Shown here: positions 42,652 through 52,798 of the stretch, piece after piece
Numbering within the stretch: position 1 is the stretch's first letter
Layout: every line of letters begins with the position of its first letter
DNA from: Klebsiella michiganensis
Lineage (GTDB): Bacteria; Pseudomonadota; Gammaproteobacteria; Enterobacterales; Enterobacteriaceae
Reading direction: 5' to 3'
Assembly: GCA_000963575.1 (NCBI GenBank)
Contig: CP011077.1
Coordinates: forward strand, 4,650,001-4,714,000
Length of the DNA: 64,000 bases
Notes under the pieces: generated by a model
The model's database searches: none
Told to the model about the DNA's origin: nothing
Seen by the model: only the letters and a program-made list of their open reading frames with translations
Program-made: the position numbers and the translations under genes

Positions 42652-44736
42652 ATGTGGAAGAGATTAATTTACCACCCGGAAGTTAACTACGCGCTTCGGC
42701 AAACGCTGGTGCTTTGTCTTCCCGTGGCTATTGGCCTGATGCTTGGCAGCCTGCAAAATGGTCTGCTTTTCTCGTTAGTCCCTGCCTGCTGCAACATTGC
42801 CGGGCTGGACACACCGCACAAACGCTTCTTTAAACGTTTGATTATCGGCGGCAGCCTGTTCGCCGTCAGCAGCCTTATCCTGCAGCTTTTGCTGCTGTAT
42901 ACCCACATCCCGTTACCGGCGATATTGATAGTCATGGCGTTGTTACTCGGCGTGACGGCGGAAATCAGCTCACTTCACGCACGCCTGCTGCCAGCCTCAC
43001 TGATTGCCGCCATTTTTACGCTCAGCATGGCCGGCAACATGCCTATCTGGAAACCGATGGTGCTCTATATCTTCGGCACCATCTGGTACGGCGCCTTCAA
43101 CTGGTTCTGGTTCCGGCTATGGCGAGAGCAACCGCTCAGAGAGTCGCTCAGCCTGCTGTACCGCCAGCTGGCGGACTACTGCGAAGCAAAATACAGCCTG
43201 CTAACCCAGCATACCGATCCGGAAAAGGCGCTACCGCCGCTGCTTGCCCGCCAGCAAAAAGCCGTCGACCTAATAACCACCTGTTATCAGCAGCTGCATA
43301 TGCTGTCGGCCAACCAACAAAACGGCTACAAGCGCCTGTTACGCGCTTTTCAGGTCGCACTGGATTTGCAGGAACACATTTCGGTTAGCCTGCATCAGCC
43401 TGAGGAGGTGCAAAAGCTGGTTGAGCAAAGCCATGCCGAGGCCGTGATCCGCTGGAACGCCCGGACTATCGCCGCGCGCCTGCGCGTGCTGGCGGACGAT
43501 ATTCTTTATCACCGCTATCCGACGCGCTTTACCATGGACAAGCAAATAGATGCGCTGGAAAAAATCGCCCGTCAAAACCCGGATAACCCGGTGGGGCAGT
43601 TTTGCCATTACCACTTCAGCCGAATTGCTCGGGTACTGAAAACGCAGCGGCCGCTGTACGTGAGGGATTTAATGGAGGACAGGGAACGCCGTCTGCCGTT
43701 TTTCCCGGCCCTGAAAAGCTACCTCTCGTTCAAATCCTCCGCGTTGCGCAGCTCCGCGCGTTTAGGCGTGATGCTGACAATTGCCAGCCTGCTGGGATCC
43801 TTCCTACACCTGCCTAAGCCTTACTGGATCCTGATGACGGTGATGTTTGTGACGCAAAACGGCTACGGTGCAACACGGGTGCGTATTGTTCACAGGGCGG
43901 CAGGCACCATGGCAGGGCTGTGCATCGCCGGCATCACCCTACACTTCCACGTCCCGGACAGCTACACCCTGTTGGCGATGTTAATCATTACGCTGGTGAG
44001 CTATCTGTTTATCCGCAAAAGCTACGGCTGGGCCACCATTGGCTTTACCGTCACGGCGGTATATACCCTGCAACTCATCACGCTTAGCGCAGAAAGTTAT
44101 ATTATCCCAAGGCTGATAGACACCCTGCTCGGCTGCCTGATTGCCTTTGGCGGTATGATCTGGCTTTGGCCACAATGGCAAACCGGCCTGCTGCGCCAAA
44201 ACGCCCACGACGCGCTGGAGGCGGATCAGGATGCTATCCGGCTGATATTAAGCAACGACCCTGAACCTACGCCGCTGGCCTGGCAACGCATGCGGGTCAA
44301 CCAGGCGCATAATGCGCTGTTCAACTCGCTCAATCAGGCGATGCAGGAGCCAGGATTTGACTCTCACTACCTGGCAGACATGAAATTGTGGGTGACCCAC
44401 AGCCAGTTCATCGTCGAGCATATCAACGCCATGACCACCCTCGCGCGCGAACACAACATGCTGACGCCGGACCTGGCGCAAAGGTATCTCCAGTCGTGTG
44501 AAATTGGGTTACAGCGCTGCCAGCAAAGGCTGGAGTATGACGGGCCTGGCGGGTCGAACGACGCCAATATCCTGGAATCGGATACGCTGCCCACGGGGCC
44601 GTTAAGCACCATGGAGCAGCATTTACAGCGGATTATTGGCCACCTCAACACCATGCATACCATCTCCTCGGTAGCCTGGCGCCAGCGGCCTCATCATGGG
44701 ATCTGGCTGAGCCGCCGTCTGCGGCGCTCGGGTTAA
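42652..44736 (+). CDS. yhfK: FUSC-family inner-membrane protein YhfK
   Basis: Large membrane protein of the FUSC/aromatic acid exporter-like family, of unknown substrate. 694 aa with two membrane bundles: helices at ~15-150 and again at ~355-500, separated by a soluble helical region, and a cytosolic helical C-terminus. N-terminus MWKRLIYHPEVNYALRQTLV. Frame intact. Converges on argD with 2 bases between the stops. Confidence 0.92.
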   Translation: MWKRLIYHPEVNYALRQTLVLCLPVAIGLMLGSLQNGLLFSLVPACCNIAGLDTPHKRFFKRLIIGGSLFAVSSLILQLLLLYTHIPLPAILIVMALLLGVTAEISSLHARLLPASLIAAIFTLSMAGNMPIWKPMVLYIFGTIWYGAFNWFWFRLWREQPLRESLSLLYRQLADYCEAKYSLLTQHTDPEKALPPLLARQQKAVDLITTCYQQLHMLSANQQNGYKRLLRAFQVALDLQEHISVSLHQPEEVQKLVEQSHAEAVIRWNARTIAARLRVLADDILYHRYPTRFTMDKQIDALEKIARQNPDNPVGQFCHYHFSRIARVLKTQRPLYVRDLMEDRERRLPFFPALKSYLSFKSSALRSSARLGVMLTIASLLGSFLHLPKPYWILMTVMFVTQNGYGATRVRIVHRAAGTMAGLCIAGITLHFHVPDSYTLLAMLIITLVSYLFIRKSYGWATIGFTVTAVYTLQLITLSAESYIIPRLIDTLLGCLIAFGGMIWLWPQWQTGLLRQNAHDALEADQDAIRLILSNDPEPTPLAWQRMRVNQAHNALFNSLNQAMQEPGFDSHYLADMKLWVTHSQFIVEHINAMTTLAREHNMLTPDLAQRYLQSCEIGLQRCQQRLEYDGPGGSNDANILESDTLPTGPLSTMEQHLQRIIGHLNTMHTISSVAWRQRPHHGIWLSRRLRRSG

Positions 44737-44738
44737 CC

Positions 44739-45959
<1,221 letters not shown>

Positions 45960-45985
45960 TTATTCCCCACCCGTTTTTATGCGTT

Positions 45986-46021
45986 AGACATGAATGAAAA
46001 TATAATCACGAAATATGCATA
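45986..46021 (-). promoter_or_regulatory. Possible ArgR (ARG box) region of argD
   Basis: Two overlapping AT-rich imperfect palindromes (TATGCATATTTCGTGATT and ATTATATTTTCATTCATG, minus strand) resemble the ARG-box consensus WNTGAATWWWWATTCANW, with several mismatches each. Position, 27-62 bases from the start codon, is sensible. ArgR control of argD is known in E. coli; the sites are weak. Confidence 0.3.
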
Positions 46022-46048
46022 AAAAACCAAACTCAGGCAAGTAACAAT

Positions 46049-46612
46049 TCATCTCTGGAGGAAATTCGCCAGCAGCGCATGCCCCTGCTCGCTGAGAATG
46101 CTTTCCGGGTGGAACTGCACGCCTTCCAGATCCAGCGCGCGGTGACGGATGCCCATGATTTCCTGCTTGTCCGTCCAGGCCGTAACCTCAAAACAGTCAG
46201 GCAAGGTGTCAGGATCAACGATCAGCGAGTGATAGCGCGTCACGATCAGCGGATTATTCAGCCCGCGGAATACGCCGCTGCCGTTGTGGCTAATGGAGGA
46301 GGTTTTGCCGTGCATCACCTGCTCAGCCCGCACGATAGTGGCCCCAAATGCCTGCGCAATGGCCTGATGCCCAAGACAAACGCCAAGAATCGGTAACTGC
46401 CCGGCGAAGTGATTAATTGCGGCAAGTGAGATACCCGCCTCGGTCGGCGTACAGGGGCCAGGGGAGATCACCAGTTTTTGCGGTGCCAGACGCTCAATAT
46501 CGTCCAGCCCAATGTCGTCGTTACGCTTAACCAACACCTCCTCACCCAGCTCACAAAAATACTGGTAGAGGTTCCAGGTGAAGGAATCATAGTTGTCGAT
46601 AAGCAGTAACAT
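46049..46612 (-). CDS. pabA: Aminodeoxychorismate synthase glutaminase PabA
   Basis: Glutamine amidotransferase component that supplies ammonia to PabB for p-aminobenzoate/folate synthesis. 187 aa, E. coli length. The class I triad is present: Cys79 in GVCLGHQA, and His168/Glu170 in [24 protein letters not shown] at the N-terminus. It sits next to argD, 89 bases away. Confidence 0.98.
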   Translation of the reverse strand: MLLLIDNYDSFTWNLYQYFCELGEEVLVKRNDDIGLDDIERLAPQKLVISPGPCTPTEAGISLAAINHFAGQLPILGVCLGHQAIAQAFGATIVRAEQVMHGKTSSISHNGSGVFRGLNNPLIVTRYHSLIVDPDTLPDCFEVTAWTDKQEIMGIRHRALDLEGVQFHPESILSEQGHALLANFLQR

Positions 46613-46706
46613 GGCGGCTCCAGGGCAAAAAAGAACGCGCTATTCTAGTCGCTTTCCGACGCCAGGCTCACCACTTATTGAAATTCTCTGCTTCAGGGAA
46701 GGGGTA

Positions 46707-46729
46707 GCACGGGCGAAAAACGCCCGTGC
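46707..46729 (-). terminator. Hairpin downstream of ppiA
   Basis: Perfect 9-bp stem GCACGGGCG/CGCCCGTGC with a five-A loop, 9 bases after the ppiA stop. No T tract follows on the minus strand, so it may stabilise the 3' end or terminate weakly. Confidence 0.45.
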
Positions 46730-46737
46730 GGGCATGC

Positions 46738-47400
<663 letters not shown>

Positions 47401-47453
47401 TTACACGCAAATCAACGAGTTGCAGCGCCAACCTGCTGAAATAGATTGAAATA

Positions 47454-47469
47454 TGTGACGCACTTCATG
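47454..47469. promoter_or_regulatory. Possible CRP site upstream of ppiA/tsgA
   Basis: TGTGACGCACTTCATG matches the CRP consensus TGTGA-N6-TCACA at one half exactly and the other in three of five. It lies between the divergent ppiA and tsgA starts. CRP control of ppiA is known in E. coli. Confidence 0.4.
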
Positions 47470-47590
47470 ATTCACTCAGTTTATTTCAGCAATAAATTCA
47501 TAATTCATTTAAATAGATCACGCAAATGACTAAAATCTGCCCGTCCGCCGCGCTGTCAATGCGCTTTACATTTCCTTGCACAGGCTCGTT

Positions 47591-48775
47591 ATGACTAACA
47601 GCAACCGAACCAAGCTCTTATGGATTAGCTTCTTCTCCTATGCCCTTACCGGGGCGTTGGTGATCGTCACCGGGATGGTGATGGGAAACATCGCAGAGTA
47701 CTTTAATCTGCCGGTGTCCAGCATGAGTAATACCTTTACGTTCCTTAATGCCGGTATCTTAATCTCTATTTTCCTGAATGCCTGGCTGATGGAAATCGTG
47801 CCGCTGAAAACCCAGCTGCGCTTTGGTTTCCTGCTGATGGTGCTGGCCGTCGCTGGCCTTATCTTCGGTCATAACCTGGCTATCTTCTCCGCTTCCATGT
47901 TCGTTCTGGGGCTGGTGAGCGGGATAACCATGTCGATTGGTACCTTCCTGATCACCCACATGTATGAAGGGCGTCAGCGCGGTTCCCGCCTGCTGTTTAC
48001 CGACTCCTTCTTCAGCATGGCCGGGATGATTTTCCCGATGGTTGCCGCGATCCTGCTGGCGCGCAGCATCAACTGGTACTGGGTCTACGTATGTATTGGT
48101 CTGGTCTACGTGGCTATTTTCCTGTTGACCCTGGGCTGTGAGTTCCCGGCGCTGGGCAAACATGCGAAGAAAGACGACCAGCCTGTTACCAAAGAGAAAT
48201 GGGGCATTGGCGTGCTGTTCCTGTCCATCGCGGCGCTGTGCTACATCCTCGGCCAGTTGGGCTTTATTTCCTGGGTTCCGGAATACGCCAAAGGCCTGGG
48301 CATGAGCATCAACGATGCCGGTAAGCTGGTGAGTGACTTCTGGATGTCTTACATGTTCGGCATGTGGGCGTTCAGCTTCATCCTGCGTTTCTTCGACCTG
48401 CAGCGCATTCTGACCGTGCTCGCTGGCGCAGCAACCGTGCTGATGTACCTGTTCAACCACGGTGATCCTGCACATCTGGCCTGGTTTATTCTGTCGCTTG
48501 GGTTCTTCTCCAGCGCCATCTACACCACCATCATCACCCTGGGTTCACAACAGACCAAAGTGTCTTCACCAAAACTGGTTAACTTTGTCCTGACCTGCGG
48601 CACCGTGGGCACCATGCTGACCTTTATCGTCACTGGCCCGATTGTGGCGCACAGCGGCCCTCTGGCAGCTCTGCACACCGCCAACGGGCTGTACGCTGTC
48701 GTGTTCGTCATGTGCCTGTTGCTTGGTTTCGTCACCAGGCACCGCCGCCATGGCGCAGAGGCCGCTGCGCACTAA
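47591..48775 (+). CDS. tsgA: MFS transporter TsgA
   Basis: Twelve-helix major facilitator protein, induced by selenite and tellurite-linked signals in Salmonella; substrate unknown. 394 aa from ATG 47591 ([20 protein letters not shown]), the family start; the ORF opens 5 codons earlier. Hydrophobic segments alternate evenly, and the [19 protein letters not shown] block (~131-149) is conserved. Precedes the accessory cassette, then nirB. Confidence 0.95.
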   Translation: MTNSNRTKLLWISFFSYALTGALVIVTGMVMGNIAEYFNLPVSSMSNTFTFLNAGILISIFLNAWLMEIVPLKTQLRFGFLLMVLAVAGLIFGHNLAIFSASMFVLGLVSGITMSIGTFLITHMYEGRQRGSRLLFTDSFFSMAGMIFPMVAAILLARSINWYWVYVCIGLVYVAIFLLTLGCEFPALGKHAKKDDQPVTKEKWGIGVLFLSIAALCYILGQLGFISWVPEYAKGLGMSINDAGKLVSDFWMSYMFGMWAFSFILRFFDLQRILTVLAGAATVLMYLFNHGDPAHLAWFILSLGFFSSAIYTTIITLGSQQTKVSSPKLVNFVLTCGTVGTMLTFIVTGPIVAHSGPLAALHTANGLYAVVFVMCLLLGFVTRHRRHGAEAAAH

Positions 48776-48790
48776 TTGCCCTGCGATTTC

Positions 48791-48812
48791 CCCTCTCCCA
48801 CAAGGGAGAGGG
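48791..48812. repeat. CCCTCTCCC hairpin after tsgA
   Basis: Perfect 9-bp inverted repeat CCCTCTCCC/GGGAGAGGG with ACAA loop, 15 bases after the tsgA stop. A further CTCTCCCGC follows. Of the same class as the palindromes at 38315 and 55695; it may also terminate tsgA. Confidence 0.65.
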
Positions 48813-48950
48813 TTCCTTCACTCTCCCGCTATTATTACGTTTTCCGCAATAATGAATTGCCGATAAGGCTTATTCCTGCCGATTATTGCCTGTGGCAACC
48901 TGTTTGCATCGTTCGGGGCCCTTCCCGTTCAGCCAATCAGTAACCGGATT

Positions 48951-49568
48951 ATGAAACTCTACGACTTCCCTCTGTCAGGCCATGCCCACCGCGCTCGCTT
49001 ATTTATTTCCCTGCTGGGCCTTCCCCATGAGCTTGTTCAGCTCGATCTGAAAGCGGGCGCCCACAAGCAGCCGGAATACCTGGCGCTTAACCCGTTTGGG
49101 CAAGTGCCGCTGCTGGACGATGAAGGCACGCTGATCCCTGATTCCAACGCCATTCTTGTCTACCTGGCGAAAAAAAGTGGCCAAAGTGCATGGCTGCCGG
49201 AAGATCCGCAGGGCGCGGCAGCCGTGCAACGCTGGCTATCCGTCGCGGCCGGCGACCTTGCCTTTGGTCCAGCCGCAGCCCGCCTGGTAACGGTTTTCGG
49301 TGCCAAATTTAATCCCGACGAAGTGATTGCGCGTGCCCACATTTTCCTGGGGCGACTTGAACAGCATCTTGCCAACCGTGAGTGGCTGGTCGGCGATCGC
49401 CCAACCATCGCCGACGTTGCCATTTACAGCTACACCGCCAGCGCACCTGAAGGGAATGTTGACCTCTCTGGTTACCCGGCCGTCAACGCCTTCCTGCGCC
49501 GTATCGAAGCGCTGCCGGGATTTATACCTTTCGCCAAAACGGCCGCCGGCCTTAACGCCGTCGCCTGA
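48951..49568 (+). CDS. Glutathione S-transferase family protein
   Basis: Soluble GST of 205 aa. The N-terminal thioredoxin-fold domain (~1-78) shows [20 protein letters not shown], a Ser at position 9 that could be the glutathione-activating residue, [13 protein letters not shown] (~47-59) with the cis-Pro, and [12 protein letters not shown] (~64-75); the C-terminal helical domain (~90-200) has [16 protein letters not shown]. It is not the E. coli gst gene. It lies between tsgA and nirB in the same direction as the next gene, 25 bases apart, likely an operon. Substrate unknown. Confidence 0.88.
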   Translation: MKLYDFPLSGHAHRARLFISLLGLPHELVQLDLKAGAHKQPEYLALNPFGQVPLLDDEGTLIPDSNAILVYLAKKSGQSAWLPEDPQGAAAVQRWLSVAAGDLAFGPAAARLVTVFGAKFNPDEVIARAHIFLGRLEQHLANREWLVGDRPTIADVAIYSYTASAPEGNVDLSGYPAVNAFLRRIEALPGFIPFAKTAAGLNAVA

Positions 49569-49593
49569 TCTCATGCCTGCCGGGAGATAAAAA

Positions 49594-51660
49594 ATGAGCG
49601 AGAAGCTGACGAAGCAATCCGTCTGGCATGAAGGTGAAATTTTCCTTCAGGACAAGGTCGGCGTAACCGAGCGCATGGCAGAGGTTGGCCAGCGAGTGAT
49701 ACGCGATTACATGCCCGAGCAGCATCGTGACTTCTACGCTCAGTTGCCATTTATCGTCCTCGGCAGCGTCTCTCAGAATGGCGAAGCGTGGGCAACATTT
49801 CTGGAAGGTGAACCCGGCTTTATCACATCTCCGACCTCGACCCGCCTGACGATTGCGGCGTCGTTGGCAAGGGAAGATCCGGCCAGCGAAGGAATGGGGC
49901 ATAACGCATCCATTGGTCTGCTGGGTATCGAGCTTCATACCCGGCGGCGTAACCGGATGAACGGCACGCTGCGGCAGACGGACAGCGGCCTTCAGGTCGA
50001 AGTCGACCAAAGCTTCGGTAACTGCCCACGTTATATCCACCTGCGTGACTTCACTTTTACCCGCGAGCCCGGTAGCCATCCCGGGGGCGCGGTAGAGACG
50101 CTTCCGGGGCTGGATGCTGAAGCAAAAGAAATGATTCAGGCAGCGGACGCCTTTTTTGTCGCCTCCTGGGCCGAAAGAGACGGTCAGCGGCAGGCCGACG
50201 TTTCCCACCGCGGAGGCAAACCGGGCTTCATCCGGGTTAGCGACGACGGCACACTGACCATCCCTGACTTCAACGGCAATCTCTTTTTTGCCACGCTCGG
50301 CAACATCCTGCTTAACGGCGAGGCTGGCCTGCTGTTCGTGGATTTTAACACCGGCAACATGCTGCAAATGACCGGCGAAGCAAAAGTGATTCTGGACTCA
50401 CCGGAAATTGCCGCCTTTCAGGGGGCAGAACGGCTATGGACGTTTAAAGCCCGCCGGGTTGTGCGTCGCCGCAACGCGCTGGCGCTGCGCTGGACGAGTG
50501 AGGCTGAAGGCCTCTCACCTCATTCGCTAATGACCGGCAGCTGGCAGGAGGCTGCCAGCAGGATAAAAGCGGCGGAGTTCGTGACACGCTGGCGGCCTTT
50601 TCGCGTGGTAAAGATTGTCGACGAGAGCCGCGCGATCCGCTCCTTCTATCTTCAGCCGAGCGATGGCGCAGGTCTGCTGCCTCATCTCGCCGGGCAGCAC
50701 TTGCCCATTCGCGTAACGCTTCACCAGGCGGAAACGCCGGCGATCCGTACTTACACGCTTTCATCGGCCCCGTCCGACGGCTTGTATCGCATTAGCGTCA
50801 AGCGGGAGGGAGGCGTCTCTGGCCACCTGCACAACGGCGTTTCCGTTGGCGATATTATTGACGTCCGTGCTCCGGCGGGGAGGTTCACCCTTGACGCCCA
50901 TGAGCAACGCCCTGCCGTGCTGCTGGCAGGCGGCATTGGCATTACCCCGATGCTCGCCATGCTGCGGCACATCGTCTATGAAGGACTGCGCAAACAACGC
51001 ATTCGACAAACGTTTTTGTTCCAGTCAGCAAGACAGGCTGAAGATTTGCCTTTTACCCAAGAGATTAATGAGCTGGTTGCGGCAGCCAAAGGTGCCGTGC
51101 AGGTTATTCGCGTACTCAGCCAGGCTGAAGGCGCCCGGCAAGGTGTGGACTATGATGTTCAAGGTCATATCGATATGCCGTTACTCACGAGCCGACTGCC
51201 GTTTAACGACTACGATTTCTATCTTTGTGGCCCGGCCGCATTCACCCAGTCTCTCTATGACGGACTGCGGGAGTACAACATTAGCGATGACAGAATCCAT
51301 TCGGAAGCCTTTGGCCCCTCATCGCTGGTACGCCCCACAGACAGCAAAACGCCAAAACCTGACGCCCTGCCGCCGGCCACCAGCCCTGTGCCCATCGCTT
51401 TTATGCGTTCACTAAAAGAGGCTCGCTGGCTGCCGGATTCAGGTTCGCTTTTAGCGCTGGCCGAAGCTCGGGGATTAAACCCGGAATTCAGCTGCCGGGA
51501 AGGCCACTGCGGGACCTGCCGGACGAAGCTCCTCACAGGCTCTGTCACCTACCCGAAACGCCCCTCCGCAAGCACGGCAGATGATGAGATACTGATTTGC
51601 TGCGCAGTCCCGGCGCAGCTGCCCGGGGGTGAAGAAAACCGCATTCAGCTTGAGTTGTAA
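49594..51660 (+). CDS. Fusion flavoprotein: PNPOx-like, FNR-type reductase, 2Fe-2S ferredoxin
   Basis: 688 aa. Residues ~40-310 resemble a pyridoxamine-phosphate-oxidase-like split barrel (FIVLGSVSQNGEAWATFLEG and a second half with FFVASWAERDGQRQADVSHR). Residues ~330-440 form an FNR-type flavin domain with RTYTLSS (385-391), then the nucleotide-binding domain with AGGIGITPML (~444-453) and YLCGPAAFTQSLY. The end is a plant-type ferredoxin: Cys634, Cys639, Cys642 and Cys669 or 670. So electrons could flow NAD(P)H to flavin to 2Fe-2S, with the barrel as partner or acceptor site. The function of this fusion is unknown to me. GGGAGA precedes ATG 49594. Confidence 0.85.
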   Translation: MSEKLTKQSVWHEGEIFLQDKVGVTERMAEVGQRVIRDYMPEQHRDFYAQLPFIVLGSVSQNGEAWATFLEGEPGFITSPTSTRLTIAASLAREDPASEGMGHNASIGLLGIELHTRRRNRMNGTLRQTDSGLQVEVDQSFGNCPRYIHLRDFTFTREPGSHPGGAVETLPGLDAEAKEMIQAADAFFVASWAERDGQRQADVSHRGGKPGFIRVSDDGTLTIPDFNGNLFFATLGNILLNGEAGLLFVDFNTGNMLQMTGEAKVILDSPEIAAFQGAERLWTFKARRVVRRRNALALRWTSEAEGLSPHSLMTGSWQEAASRIKAAEFVTRWRPFRVVKIVDESRAIRSFYLQPSDGAGLLPHLAGQHLPIRVTLHQAETPAIRTYTLSSAPSDGLYRISVKREGGVSGHLHNGVSVGDIIDVRAPAGRFTLDAHEQRPAVLLAGGIGITPMLAMLRHIVYEGLRKQRIRQTFLFQSARQAEDLPFTQEINELVAAAKGAVQVIRVLSQAEGARQGVDYDVQGHIDMPLLTSRLPFNDYDFYLCGPAAFTQSLYDGLREYNISDDRIHSEAFGPSSLVRPTDSKTPKPDALPPATSPVPIAFMRSLKEARWLPDSGSLLALAEARGLNPEFSCREGHCGTCRTKLLTGSVTYPKRPSASTADDEILICCAVPAQLPGGEENRIQLEL

Positions 51661-51730
51661 CCCCGCGATTGCGCCATACTCGGCGAATAGCCGATACTAA
51701 CCCCTCTTTTAGCCAGGTATGAGGTTGAGC

Positions 51731-52621
51731 ATGGATCGTTGGCAGGCGATGAAAATATTCGTCAAAGTCGCAGAAACCGAGAGTTTTGCCGCCGCTGCAC
51801 GCCAACTCCATATCAGTGCGCCGGTTGTTACACGGGCCATAGCCGCGCTGGAAGAGATCATTGGCACACGTCTCTTCATCCGCACGACCCGCACAGTTAA
51901 GCTGACCGAGCCGGGCCTGCGATATCTCAACGACTGCCGCACGATTCTCACCAGCATCGAGGAAGCCGAAGCCGCAGCGGCTGGCTCCTATGCCACGCCG
52001 TCCGGACTCCTGTCGATCACCGCCTCCGTGCTGTTCGGCCAGAAATTCGTCCTGCCGGTAATCACTGATTATCTTGATGCGTGGCCAACCATGCGCGCCA
52101 GGTCACTGTTCGTTGATCGCCAGGTGAACATCATCGAAGAAGGCATTGATGTCGCCGTGCGCATTGGGCACCTGCCCGACTCAGGGCTGACGGCTACCAA
52201 AGTCGGCACCGTGCGCCGGGTCGTTTGTGCATCGCCTGACTACCTGGAAAAATACGGCACGCCGTTGACGCCTGCGGACCTTAAAAACCATCGTATCGCC
52301 TCTTCGGCCAGTGCCTGGGCCTCACCGGAGTGGCGCTTTGCGGGTGAGCAACGCGTTATGGTCAATGCCGCGCTCCAGTGCAACAACAACGAGTCCTCAA
52401 TTGCCACCGCAAAAGCAGGCTGGGGGTTGACGCGAGTCCTGGATTATCAGATAGCGCCGGCCCTGCGCGAGGGCGAACTGCAAATCGTACTGAGCGATTA
52501 CGAACTCGAGCCTCTCCCAATACATGTGGTGCATACCGAAGGTCGCCATGCCTCCGCAAAAGTACGCACCTTTGTTGATCTGATTGTTGCCCGGCTCCGC
52601 GCCAACCCTTTGCTGAACTGA
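51731..52621 (+). CDS. LysR-family regulator
   Basis: DNA-binding regulator of 296 aa from ATG 51731, preceded by GAGG at spacing 6; the ORF opens 4 codons earlier. The N-terminal winged helix (AMKIFVKVAETESFAAAARQ, ~6-25, then LHISAPVVTRAIAALEE) and the C-terminal periplasmic-binding-like effector domain (~90-290) are typical of the YafC/DmlR-like subgroup. It follows the oxidoreductase by 70 bases in the same direction and may control the two genes upstream; effector unknown. Confidence 0.9.
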   Translation: MDRWQAMKIFVKVAETESFAAAARQLHISAPVVTRAIAALEEIIGTRLFIRTTRTVKLTEPGLRYLNDCRTILTSIEEAEAAAAGSYATPSGLLSITASVLFGQKFVLPVITDYLDAWPTMRARSLFVDRQVNIIEEGIDVAVRIGHLPDSGLTATKVGTVRRVVCASPDYLEKYGTPLTPADLKNHRIASSASAWASPEWRFAGEQRVMVNAALQCNNNESSIATAKAGWGLTRVLDYQIAPALREGELQIVLSDYELEPLPIHVVHTEGRHASAKVRTFVDLIVARLRANPLLN

Positions 52622-52697
52622 ATATCCCCTAACCTCTTCCACTGGTGAAAAACCAGCCAATTCCATAACTTACAAAAATACATCAAAATCAACGATA

Positions 52698-52713
52698 TAC
52701 CTCTTAATGGGTA
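52698..52713 (+). promoter_or_regulatory. NarL/NarP 7-2-7 site of nirB
   Basis: TACCTCT-TA-ATGGGTA is a perfect inverted pair of the NarL/NarP heptamer (TACYYMT). Its centre is 69.5 bases before the transcription start predicted from the FNR site, the position used in E. coli nirB. It lets nitrate and nitrite raise nirB expression. Confidence 0.85.
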
Positions 52714-52726
52714 TATAAAGGCGCAT

Positions 52727-52740
52727 TTGATTTGCATCAA
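52727..52740 (+). promoter_or_regulatory. FNR site of nirB promoter
   Basis: TTGATTTGCATCAA is a perfect match to the FNR consensus TTGAT-N4-ATCAA. If centred at -41.5, transcription starts near 52775, which leaves a 24-base leader before nirB; a weak -10 (TAAGGT, 52762-52767) is at the right distance. Together with the NarL site this is the anaerobic, nitrate-responsive nir promoter. Confidence 0.88.
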
Positions 52741-52798
52741 TAATCACCACAGCTGAATCGTTAAGGTAGGCGGTAATAGAAAAGAAATTGAGGCAATT

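Noticed and set aside
49552..50367. 271-codon minus-strand frame opposite the flavoprotein gene
   Set aside because: The plus-strand frame shows clear flavin and ferredoxin motifs; the antisense frame shows none.
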